Assembly: GCA_951230915.1 (NCBI GenBank) | Contig: OX579639.1 | Coordinates: 18,104,001-18,168,000 of the forward strand | Reading direction: 5' to 3' | Length of the DNA stretch: 64,000 bases | Source of the DNA: Antitrichia curtipendula | Lineage: Eukaryota > Streptophyta > Bryopsida > Hypnales > Leucodontaceae | Shown: piece by piece, positions 12,647 through 22,557 of the stretch | How positions within the stretch are numbered: position 1 is the first letter of the stretch | Layout of the letters: each line of letters opens with the position of its first letter | The notes under the pieces: generated by a model | What the model was told of the DNA's origin: nothing | Seen by the model: the letters and a program-made list of their open reading frames with translations, nothing else | The model's database searches: none | Position numbers and translations under genes: made by a program

Positions 12647-12930
12647 TTATCCCCTAAAGTTCCATGACTATGTTTTCATCGAAAACGCTCAAGAACTGCC
12701 ATTTTTAGTACAAGTACCAAATTTTTGAAAAAATACTTTTTTTTGACACATGTAACTGTAGGATCTTGTAGTATGCTGACTTGAGAACATGTGGTAAAAT
12801 TTTCAAAAATTTCCACTGCATGAATTGCAAGATATAAGCATTCAAATTTATTAAAATCATTTCTTTGGCCCTGCAAAAGACTGGGCAGCTGCACTTCAAA
12901 AGCTCACTTTGCCAACCTTGGTGAGCAATT
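12647..12930 (-). mobile_element. Truncated family-1 TTAA element, reverse
   Basis: Starts at the family right terminus (TTATCCCCTAAAGTTCC) and matches the 5300-5558 part of the first copy in reverse, including the 'aagaactgcc' and 'gtaggatcttgtag' blocks. Similarity stops near 12930, so about two thirds of the element is missing. A 72-codon minus-strand frame here parallels the 61-codon frame in the 4621 copy only because the DNA is homologous. Confidence 0.6.
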
Positions 12931-15900
12931 GTGGGAGAATGGTAAAGCCAAATGATATGAAAGTAGGGGGATGGAGATGATTAAGTTAGCTTTTAAACAA
13001 AATAAAACTTGCCCAATTTGGAGTTAGGATAAAGATGGTCTGGCAGCTCATTTGGTACAAGGAGGTCTGCATGGGTGGTGAATTGTTCAAGCATTCTTAG
13101 GTGGATTGACTTTATTATATTGTATTTTGATGTTGCTAAGGTTAATTATAATGGTAGTTACAACAAATTTGGTCTTGCATGTTTAATTTAAATTCCAATT
13201 GGCTTGCATGCATTGTTCTTACTTGAGGATGTCATATTTAACTACTTTTGAACTTTTGAAAGTCCTGAATTAATAATGATCATTGAGAGATCTATACAAA
13301 CATTGGGAAATCTCACAATGTTATTATCTCGTGATCTTTGAATGTTTAGTCCATAATTCATTGGATAGTCTAGAAGTAGTTAAATGTGGCATGAGGGATC
13401 TAGAATGTGATTTTTGAAGGAATTGGTACCCAAATCCTCCCAAAATGACACTCTAGAATCCAAATTTATGAGTTGAAAGTCTCAAAAAAGTGTATGATTA
13501 GAGTCTAATTTTTTTGGTTTTAGGGCAAGGGCAAAAGCAGTACCCCAAATGGGCTAAAATTATGGTGAAGGTGTTTTGGTAATCAAAAGAGAGTAAAATT
13601 TTAATTGACTAAAATGATTGGATAAATGTTTTATTATGAAAACTAGGAAGCATGGGAAATGGTACAATTTTGGATCCAATGCATGTAAAATGATTGTTTG
13701 ATGTGCTGGAATTCTAAGCTAAGTCCGACTTAGGACCCATTTTGGTGCCCTAAGTGAGATTTTGAGGGCAAATTGGGCATGGGATTTATCTTAGGTTTTT
13801 AGATAGATGTCAGATGATGGTGTAGTATAAAAATTTGCATTTTAGGGATTTTAAGTATGCAACCCTCATTTTGTCTTACAGTTTTTGGGGCAATTTTAAG
13901 TATCCAAATTAGGAATCTGTTGCTTGAAAAGCAAATAGGTTAGGGTCCTATACACTTCCCAGTAGTCAACTCTAACAATTTTTCTTGCCCTTGCAATGAA
14001 AAAATCTCATAAAAACAATAATCAATTATAGACTTCTTTGTCTTTAAAGAAGGTTTAACCCATCATAATGAAGTTTTTTCCATTTAAAAACTTAATGAAG
14101 TTTTGTTAAACTCATTTATGACTTTTTTCAAATTTATTGATTTGATTTGGGTGAAAAAATGAACCTCGATCAATTAAGTTTCTAATTTTTTCTAAAGTTA
14201 GAGAAAATTTTGCACTTATAAGCTTTATTTAATGAAACTCAAAATATATAATTCTTTTGTAGAGATTGATATCACTTCATAGTCATAGTGAATGATTGTA
14301 TGTGCATCTAATATGAAGTTTTATGGACAATATAAGATGGTAGTAAATATCTATAGTTCGTCACGAGGGTTGCTAACATATGGTGCCTATGTTATAGACA
14401 CCTTCAATGGTTATAGATACCTATATCATAGATACATATTTTACAAACACCTTCAATGGTTGTAGGGTACGGTACCTACTTACACCTAGGCTTATAGGCT
14501 CATATATTTTAGGCTCATATGTTAGCATTGTTGGATTCAATACAAGGTAGAACAAAATTCCATGTTGTTTTGGAATTAAAGACTTCACCTTTTAGTTTTC
14601 TATAGAAAAACTTGGCTTTGCCAAGTTTTATGATGTTTTCACTTTGTGAGTAAGGAAAAACTATGTTTTGGAATTGATGTAGCTTTGCTTCATTATCAAA
14701 CTAAAAACACCCAAAAATCCAAGTTCAGTATTAAAAATAGTTTTAAAAAAATTTAGAAACTTTTGCTCCCCCCCCCCCCCCCTTTATCACAAGCCTCCCT
14801 TCCATTTTTTGGCCAACAAGTTTAATTAATCACTTGCAACTATTGCGCATTTCTTTATAAAGTTCTGATTTTTTTTTTCTTTTAAGGTTTGATTGATTCT
14901 AGGTGCATGGAAGTCTATCCTTAGGGGGTTGGGGTTGGGTTTAATGAGTGTCTTGTCAAATATTTCTTTAAATATTTTTTTGAAAAGTGAATTCACTATT
15001 TGATTTCATATATTTACAGAAGGTGGACAATATGATATTGCTCCATAAAAATGTTATACTCCAATAATTTAAGTGAACCCAAAAGTGTTCCTTTTCAATT
15101 CCGTTCTCTAACCAATTTTAATAAAATATTTTAGATTCATTGATATTTTGGTAGTTACTTTATTTTTTGGAAACTTTTTAATGGACTTTGATATTTTGTA
15201 GCAAATTGACTACTTAGAGTAAATGCCTACCAAGGCACCTTTACTAAAATCAACTAGTGAAAATCTCTTCTAGCCATTAGGCTAATTTTTATGCACAAAA
15301 ACATCAATGGTCTAAAGTCGGTACTTGTAAGTAAATGAAAGAGGATTGTTTAACAAAATAATTTCTTCACAAGGATGCCAACTAAAAGTCCAACAAGGAG
15401 GGTTGTCATGTGAAGTCATTTTCTTATTTTTTTATGACTAATTTTTTAGATTTGACATGTGAAAAGAAGATTGAAAAAATTCAAATCACTTTCATAGTTT
15501 TAACAACCTCATAATCAAACATTATAGTCTTCAATCCATAAGCACTTGATAGTGTTTTATTTTCTTATGTGATCTCTAACATGTCTAGTTTGAATTTGTA
15601 TGGTTACAATTTTAAAAAAATTGATACAACTTATCAAAATGTTGTTTGTTTGTTCAATTTCGAGTTAGTAGCTCAAAAAAGGCTTTGGACAGTTAGAGGT
15701 TAGTAACCACAACAACGTTAGTGCAAGGTTACAATAGCTCCAACTAGTAGATTGTTGATTCTCTAGATTTTGGTTTTATGACCAAATTATGTGCTGATTT
15801 AATGACCAAGGGAGTTTCCACTATAAAAATTCATAGTAGTTACATATCTTATCCAAAAATTATAATTTTTTTTTTTGAAAATTCATGATTTTCAATTGCT

Positions 15901-16122
15901 AATACTACAAAGACATTTTTTTCCTTGAAAAACGAACCTCCAACTATGCCAAATTGCTTATTTAATTTGGAGGGAGTAGGTGTTTTCACCTTATTTGGGT
16001 TTGGAAATCTGGTGCCAAGTGGTCAATGCTTCACACGGCCCAAGAAGTTCAGTTCTGTAGCTCGGAATGAAGGCAGACCCTCCCCAGCTTTGTTTTTTCA
16101 ATGGTTTTTGTGCTTTCTTTGT
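12931..16122. other. Gene-free AT-rich intergenic DNA
   Basis: No supported gene. There is a C homopolymer tract near 14766-14781. The segment ~15830-15960 has a diverged inverse copy in CFAP57 intron 3 at ~40150-40340. The rest shows no structure I can name. Confidence 0.45.
15830..15960. repeat. Dispersed repeat fragment (partner at ~40150-40340)
   Basis: The reverse complement shares the blocks 'tttttcaaggaaaaaa', 'gtattagcaattgaaaat' and 'ataagatatgtaa' in the same order with the CFAP57 intron copy. The blocks are separated by small indels. The element class is unknown. Confidence 0.5.
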
Positions 16123-16400
16123 TAGTAAGGTAGGGTGCTGTAGAAGCGACCATGCTCTAAAATTGACCTCTAAAAAATGGGTACATTTTTCTTTCTTCAA
16201 TGTATGCACAATGTACATTTTAGGAGGTGGTCGTTCTCAGTGACCACTCTATTTCAACTTTAAAAATTTGTAACGAATTTCACAAAGGTCCAAAAAAATG
16301 AAACCATTGGGTTAGATGCCAATTCTATTTTTCTTCCTACGAAAATTTACTAAAAATTGTTTCAAGGAGTTTAGCTTCTCCCAAATGCAATCAGCCCCTG
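16123..16400. mobile_element. Family-4 MITE copy
   Basis: The left end after TA reads AGGTAGGGTGCTG, close to family-3 termini. The interior 'ggaggtggtcgttctcagtgaccac' region is collinear with the copies at 818 and 23806. The right end is not clear, so the end coordinate is approximate. Confidence 0.45.
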
Positions 16401-17376
16401 AAAAGTTGCTTTAAAGGGCAAATTGCTTGTAGAATTTACTACTGGATTTCATGTTTGAAGCTCAATTCTTGATTGGATGTCAAAGGACTACCAGCAAGAG
16501 CATGAGCAGACCGGAATTTGGCACTCCAAAAAATGGGGAAGTTTTTGGAAAGCATCCCTTGCTGTGCATAACTTTGTCCTACTTGGGATCCTATAGTAAA
16601 AACATCAAAATTTTAGTCGATCCTTATCATTTTAGAAGAACTTTTTTAAGTTACAAAATGAACTCCCATTTCAGCTTAATCACTAACCTCCTGACCTTTA
16701 GAGGTTAAGGGACAAGAAGGGAATTCTGATGAAAAATGTTTAATATCCTATTATGCAAAGAAATTAATGTAATTTTTTCAAAAAACTTATTACACGTTAG
16801 GGTCATAATATTGTATAACCATGTAATGGTCCTCCTTATGTTGAAAAGGTATTATGTTTTGTAGATGCTCAAGAAGAACTTTCTAGTTAATTCAAGTATT
16901 AGGGATCATTGAAGAGCCATACAAGACAATTTAAATTGTGTTATCTATAAAACCCCCCTTTTTAGAGATGCAAAAGGGACTTATTGGTAAACAATATTAT
17001 ATCTGCCATAAAATGAATACAACATTGTATAACCAGGCAATGGTCCTCCTCATGTTAGGAAGTTATTATGCCTCCCTAAATGCCTCGGAGGAAGTATCAA
17101 TTAATAGGGATTGTTACACCTTCTCAAAGAATGAAACTTCTATAAAGAATGAGAAGGTACAAAGTGAAAAGAGGAGCCAATAGGAGCCTTTCTCCATGAA
17201 GAAAGGTGTGACCTCCCTCTTGAGATGATGAAAAATGGAGAATGGAGAGAATGCATGGAGGATGGAAAAACTTCTTCATGCCTATCCTTCACTTCTAGAG
17301 GAGAAGAATGAACCTTCTTAATCTTTAGAGAATGTGTCCTTTGCTATTCAAGGAGAGAGTGCTACATCTCCATTCT

Positions 17377-18298
17377 TGAACCCCTAAAGGCCCGTTTGTC
17401 CCCTCGGGGGACAATTTGGGTCCGGGTAGGTTCCTGTGACCTCAATTTGTAGAGAATTTTTTTGGGATTTTTTGAGGTTGTGCGGTTCTACGAGAGCTTT
17501 GTGGATATATAATTTCTATTTCAAATGGTGCCTGGGAGAAAAAGTTATGCCAAAAATAGAGTTTGGCAGGCAATATAAAAAAATCACAAAAAGTCAAAAT
17601 AAATTTTTAAAATATTTTTTTCAAAATTTATGTCTTTTTGTGTACATTTGAAGCTTTGATTCATTCTATTTGGACTAATATTGAAAAAGTTATGGACAAT
17701 CTTAGTTTTTCGGGCAATCTAAGCATCTCCTTGAAAAATAACTTTTAGGATTCATTTTTGAATGCAATTTTTACAATTTTCTGAAAAAAATTGTTAGACA
17801 AGGTTGAATTTGCTTGCTAGAACAATCTCACCGTTGGGATTATGGTATTTCAATTTTGTCTTAGAGCTATTAACGATTTAGTTATTCCTTCAATCTTGAA
17901 CCTACTTCTACTTAACAATTTTTTAATGAGTGAAAATTTAGTGTTTTTTTCTTGAATTTTTTTTCCTAGATTCTCAGCTGAATTAGTCAACATACAAACT
18001 TAGAAAATCAAAATCAGCAATACAAAAAAGTTAAGTTAAATAGGTTCAAAGCCCAAAAATCTAGTCAAGCAAGGTGCAAAAAAACTTGTTTTCTTCACTT
18101 TGAATGCAAATATCTTGCAATCTATTTGATCAAAGTTTCTGAAATTTCTTGCATACATTCTCATACTAGTCTAGTATAAGATCCTACGGTTAGATATGCA
18201 AAAAAAAACAATTTTTATATTTTTTTGCTCTTTGCAATAGAAGTGGCAGTTTTGAGTGTGTTTTGATGGAGAAAAGACCTCGGGGCTTTAGGGGTTAA
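17377..18298 (+). mobile_element. Family-1 TTAA element, ~0.92 kb
   Basis: Left end ..CCCCTAAAGGCCC with a mutated TTAA (TTGAA); right end GGGGCTTTAGGGGTTAA with intact TTAA. It shares the 'gggtaggttcctgtgacc' and 'aagtggcagttttgag' blocks with the other copies. Termini are inverted repeats. No transposase frame is present. Confidence 0.68.
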
Positions 18299-18448
18299 AG
18301 GATTAAGAATGAAGAGAAAAAGGTGTCACAACCCCTAATGCAAGGATTGAGGTTGGCTAAAGAGCCATACTTTATAAGACAATTTTGTTCACTATTAAGG
18401 GCCCCTTTTCAAGGATGCAAAAGGGACATCTGCCTCTTTTAGAATGTA

Positions 18449-18865
18449 AGGTAGGAGGCTCAAAAATGGCACATCTAAGGGTTGGTCTGCCTTTTTTGTG
18501 TATTTTATTAGGCGGGGATAATTTTTGCTTTTTTTTCAGACAAAGATAAATAGATGAGGAACCTAACCCAAGTGGTTTCGTATTTTTCCAAGCATTTTTG
18601 AATTACTTATGAATTTTCAAATGAATTGGGTCATAGGTCCCTATTTTAGACCCTAGGTCTTCTATGAACGGTTCACTTGTAATTTTGAAGAAAGGTAGGG
18701 AAAGCAAAGCGAATGATTGGCTCTTACTATTGATAAGGCTTTTTTTCTTGATTCATTCAATGACTATACATGTGAAATTCAGAAACCAACTCATATCCAT
18801 ATCCATTTCACAACCATTTATAGGGTCTGTTCTTAATGCCCGTCCCATTTCAGAGCCTCCTACCT
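18449..18865 (+). mobile_element. Family-3 TA MITE, ~417 bp
   Basis: Ends AGGTAGGAGGCTC and GAGCCTCCTACCT are perfect inverted repeats flanked by TA on both sides. The interior ('aacccaagtggtttcgtatt' and 'ccctaggtcttc' blocks) is collinear with the 414 bp copy at 27801-28214. TA target sites fit Tc1/mariner (Stowaway-like) mobilisation, by inference. Its right end abuts the family-2 copy starting at 18865. Confidence 0.72.
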
Positions 18866-19095
18866 TAACCCTTAAACATCGACAAGAACGTTTTGCATCC
18901 GATGAATGATAAAGAATCTTTCCTTGTAGGACAGAAGTGCAACTATTCATCCTTGGTATTAGGGGTGAAAAGGGAAGATCTTCTTCAGTACTTTGACTTC
19001 CACTGAGTATATTTTGGCTTATTCAAAGTAGATGATGTCATACGGGATCGAAATGCATGATTTCCGCGGCCACCAATCTGTCCTTCAAGGGTTAA
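18865..19095 (+). mobile_element. Family-2 TTAA MITE, ~231 bp
   Basis: TTAACCCTTAAACATCG at the left and CCTTCAAGGGTTAA at the right, both bounded by TTAA. The internal blocks match the 5961 copy in the same order. Confidence 0.72.
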
Positions 19096-19530
19096 ACAAT
19101 GTTGTGGAATCTCCATTTCATGGTTGGTGGTATTTTATTGGTTTACCGCACAAGACAAAAAAAATAAAAAAGTCTTCAAGAGCACGCAAGAACACGAAAG
19201 GAGGAGAGAATAACGGCACCGTGTGAAACCGTCCATCGTGGTTCTCCGCGCCCTCTCCCGCGCGGTCGTGCGCTTGCTTGCTTGCTTGCACGAGTGCGAC
19301 TTCTATGCAATCCCGCCTGCAGACCTGCTTCCTGTGGGGTCACTTGTAAGCAATCCTTTCTCGCAATTTTCTCGTGTTTCCATGTTGCTGCACTAGCTTG
19401 CCATCACCCAAACTTAGCTCACAACAACTATTGCTGCTGCTTCTACTCCTCCTGCTTGGCATGCTATCCGACGCACATTCTTTCACAGCACTTGTGGACG
19501 CGCAATTCAGTTTTTTTGGAGGTAAAATCC

Positions 19531-20190
19531 GCGAGCTAGGGCTTTGGGATGCTTTCTGTGCTTATTGCTTACTGTATGGTCCCTTGTGTGATCGTACCAT
19601 TCTTGTTGTACCTTTATGGTTGCCTGCATTGATGGCCACCGTGTCGAAGCTCACGGTTTAGGAAGGTTCGAAAAACTCGATTCTGGTACGCGACATTAGC
19701 TGAATAGAAGTATCAAATTGAGGCTCGTGGGAATTGCGCGAAGTTTCACTGGTCTATTGATACTTCAAGACTCTGTAGTTGTATATTTCAGCAATGTAGG
19801 GGGGGTGGGACTTGAAATTGTTAGGTCTAGGGTTTGCCCTTGCGTGCACGTGCTTCAGTTTTATTAGGAAATTTATTAGGAAACGTGCCGGAGCTGGGAC
19901 TTCGGGATGTTTTCTGTGCTTGTTGCGTTTTGGATAGTTTCTTGTGGGATCGTATCAGTTGTAATTTTCTGGTTGCTTGCATTTTGATCACAGTGACAAA
20001 AGCTCAAGGTGGACTGAGGTTCGACAAAATGGAGGTTGTTTGAAGTAGCTGGATAGGAGCATCGAATTGCGACTTGTGGAAATTACGCGAAGTTGCACAC
20101 GGGCTTTGGGGTACGGCAAGACGCTTTGTGTACATTTCATCAATGTGTGAGGGATTTTGAAATTTTTTGGTCTAGGGTTTGCGGCGCAAC
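19531..20190 (+). repeat. Diverged tandem duplication in the ALP1-like leader
   Basis: Two direct units, about 19531-19835 and 19891-20190, run in parallel. Each begins gagct..gg-ctt-ggatg, then 'tttctgtgctt' and 'tggttgc(ctg)cat', and later 'aattgcgcgaagtt' or 'aattacgcgaagtt'. Both units are followed by 'ggtctagggtttgc'. The offset is about 345-360 bp. Both units contain stop codons in all frames, so this is non-coding leader or promoter DNA of the gene starting at 20345. Confidence 0.6.
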
Positions 20191-20344
20191 ATGCTCGCAT
20201 GTACGAATGCAATTTGGAGGTGATTTTCGCTGAGTTTGGAGGTGCAATTTGGCAGTGATTAAGTTGCATTGAGCATGGATGACGAGATGACGAGATGACG
20301 ACGAGTAGGAGAAATTTGTGAAGGGTTGTATGGCTTGAGCGACG

Positions 20345-21694
20345 ATGAGGGCACCCGTTGATGGTCGCGTCAAGCGGAACAGGAAGTGGCAGTTGTTATT
20401 GCTGCTATTGATAGACGAGGAGGAGGATAGACAGCAGCAGTGGGAGGATCGGCAGCAGGCTCTCGCGTATCTGCAGTGGCAGCAGCAGCATGCGCGCCGT
20501 CGCGCGTGGCTACAGAATTACTACAGTCAGTTGCAAGCTTTGTACGCTGATATTGATGTCCTTGAAAGTTGCCGATTGCGCCGTGCTCACGTTGCAGCAG
20601 CTGCATTAGGAGCTGCTGTGTCGACGCAGCAAAGTGTGCACCGTCGACTGTGGGTGAAAAATAGGTCGCAAGCATGGTGGGAACAATGCAACCATCCAGG
20701 GTTTCCAGACAAGGATTTTCATCAATCATTCCGAATGTCTCGTGCTACGTTTGACCTTATCTGTGAGCAGCTCGCCGGAGCTGTGGCGAAGGAGAACACA
20801 ATGCTCCGGGCTGCCATACCTGTGGAGCAGAGAGTGGCAGTGTGCATTTGGCGGTTAGCCACAGGGGAGCCCTTGCGACTTGTTTCGAAGCGGTTTGGCC
20901 TTGGAATCTCCACATGTCACAAGATGGTGTTGGAGGTTTGCGCGGCAATCAATGATGTTCTTCTCCCGAAGTATGTGCAATGGCCCTCGGCAGAACGGCT
21001 GCAGCAAGTGACGCAGGAGTTTGAAGGCCTTTCTGGAATGCGTAACGTGGTCGGGGCTCTCTACACGACGCACATTCCAATCATAGCTCCCAAGATCAAT
21101 GTGGCTGCTTATTTCAATAAGAGGCATACTGAGCACAACCAGAAGACGTCGTACTCCATCACTTTGCAAGGAATGGTGGATGTTCGTGGGTCATTCACAG
21201 ATGTTTGCATAGGCTGGCCCGGGTCCATGTCTGATGAACGCGTTTTTGAGAAATCGAATCTGTACAGGCGTGGCATGAGCGACGACCTGCGCGGCATGTG
21301 GGTAGTGGGAGGGCCAGGGTATCCATTACTTGATTGGCTTTTGGTTCCATACGTTCAACACAACCTAACTTGGGCGCAACATGCATTCAATGAGAAAGTA
21401 GTGGGGGTGCTGCAAGTTGCCCGAAATGCCTTTGGCCGTCTGAAAGGACGCTGGCGGTTCTTGCAAAGGAGGACTGAAGTGAAGTTGCAAGAGTTGCCTG
21501 CTGTTTTGGGCGCATGTTGCGTGCTGCACAACGTATGCGAGATGCATAATGAAGGATTCGATCCAGAACTTCGCTTTGAGGTTTTTGACAATGAGATGCT
21601 GCCGGAAAATTGTAACTTCCCTATGTCAGCCATGCAATCTCGAGACTCGATTGCACATAACCTGCTTCACAATGCAGGTTCTTCCTTTTTGTGA
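20345..21694 (+). CDS. HARBI1/ALP1-type domesticated PIF/Harbinger transposase
   Basis: Single-exon gene of 449 residues. Residues ~15-60 are a Q- and R-rich stretch. A Harbinger-type helix-turn-helix region lies at ~125-210 (FHQSFRMSRATFDLIC.., RFGLGISTCHKMV). The DDE_Tnp_4 nuclease fold spans ~270-415 (VDVRGSFTDVCIGWPGSMSD, PGYPLLDWLLVPY, NAFGRLKGRWRFL). In active PIF/Harbinger nucleases the triad is D (VD..G), D (GDxxYP) and E (E-N/R-AFGRLK). Here Asp279 is kept, the second position is Gly323 (GGPGYP), and the third is Arg360 (ARNAFGRLK). Cleavage activity is therefore unlikely. ALP1 of Arabidopsis is a known domesticated Harbinger protein without the triad that associates with PRC2; a similar role here is inference. 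An intact frame with catalytic loss argues for domestication rather than a decaying transposon. No TIRs were found flanking it. Confidence 0.88.
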   Translation: MRAPVDGRVKRNRKWQLLLLLLIDEEEDRQQQWEDRQQALAYLQWQQQHARRRAWLQNYYSQLQALYADIDVLESCRLRRAHVAAAALGAAVSTQQSVHRRLWVKNRSQAWWEQCNHPGFPDKDFHQSFRMSRATFDLICEQLAGAVAKENTMLRAAIPVEQRVAVCIWRLATGEPLRLVSKRFGLGISTCHKMVLEVCAAINDVLLPKYVQWPSAERLQQVTQEFEGLSGMRNVVGALYTTHIPIIAPKINVAAYFNKRHTEHNQKTSYSITLQGMVDVRGSFTDVCIGWPGSMSDERVFEKSNLYRRGMSDDLRGMWVVGGPGYPLLDWLLVPYVQHNLTWAQHAFNEKVVGVLQVARNAFGRLKGRWRFLQRRTEVKLQELPAVLGACCVLHNVCEMHNEGFDPELRFEVFDNEMLPENCNFPMSAMQSRDSIAHNLLHNAGSSFL

Positions 21695-22332
21695 TTGTAC
21701 AGGGAACATTTTGAATGACTGATTATATCTCCGAATTACCCTCCATGAAATCACTTGTATTTTACGCTCAATGTTTGTAATCATGAGGATGACAGCACCG
21801 TGTGTGCAGATTTACTTCCTACTTTCTTGCCTTTCCCTTTTATTATAGATTGCTTCATATGCAGTGATTGATATATAATTGTCTATGTGAGATATTGCTC
21901 TGTCAGCTGCAGAATTATCATTCAATATCGTGGAGTGTAAAACTTTTCGGAGCTGCTCTCTTTGCAATGCTAATCTGCTCTCACAGGAACATTCCGTTGC
22001 TGATTGCCCTGTCAATCTTCAATTTTGCTCTTTTCTACCGCTTCTGCGAAGCCTTCCATGAGTGTCGATGTTTAGATTATGTGGATTTGGTGCTACTGCA
22101 AATGGCATTTTTATCTGACAGCCAAAATATTATCTTTTCGTGAACCATTTCTGGTATCCAACATGTAAAAGCCAATAGCAGGATCTTGATAAATGTCTTT
22201 TTGTTTTGTTTTGTTTTCCCCTTACCCTCAAGTTTTTAGCTGTTATTCCAAATATTCTAAAATTTCTTAATACTGGACCTTCTTAGCAGCTTTGGCAGAA
22301 AATTAATATTATTATTATTCTTGTGTAATTTT
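21695..22332. other. 3' flank of the ALP1-like gene
   Basis: Probably contains the 3' untranslated region. A 91-codon hydrophobic frame at 21868-22143 has no recognised homologue and no splice support, so I do not call it a gene. Confidence 0.45.
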
Positions 22333-22557
22333 TTAACCCTTAAAAGGACGAGGGGGTGACCTTGGAAATTACCCCTTTTCATTACTGTGAGAATCATTGG
22401 CTTAAGAAATAGCAAAAGTACTTATTGGAAGTCAAACTATTGTAGAAGACCACCCTTTTTCAAATTTTGAGGATGAATAGTTGTACTTTTGTCCTACTAC
22501 AATGATTCCTTGTCATCCATTGGATGTTTGGCATTCGTGTCGATGTTTAAGGGTTAA
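22333..22557 (-). mobile_element. Family-2 TTAA MITE, reverse, ~225 bp
   Basis: Bounded by TTAA (22333-22336 and 22554-22557). It reads as the reverse complement of the copies at 5961 and 18865, with the 'ggatgaatagttg' and 'cattggatgtttggc' blocks. The left ~60 bases are more diverged. Confidence 0.68.

Noticed and set aside
14766..14781. C homopolymer tract as a possible structural element
   Set aside because: A single mononucleotide run gives no evidence for function.
20370..20729. Long minus-strand frames opposite the ALP1-like gene
   Set aside because: They are shadows of the plus-strand coding region, which has clear protein homology.
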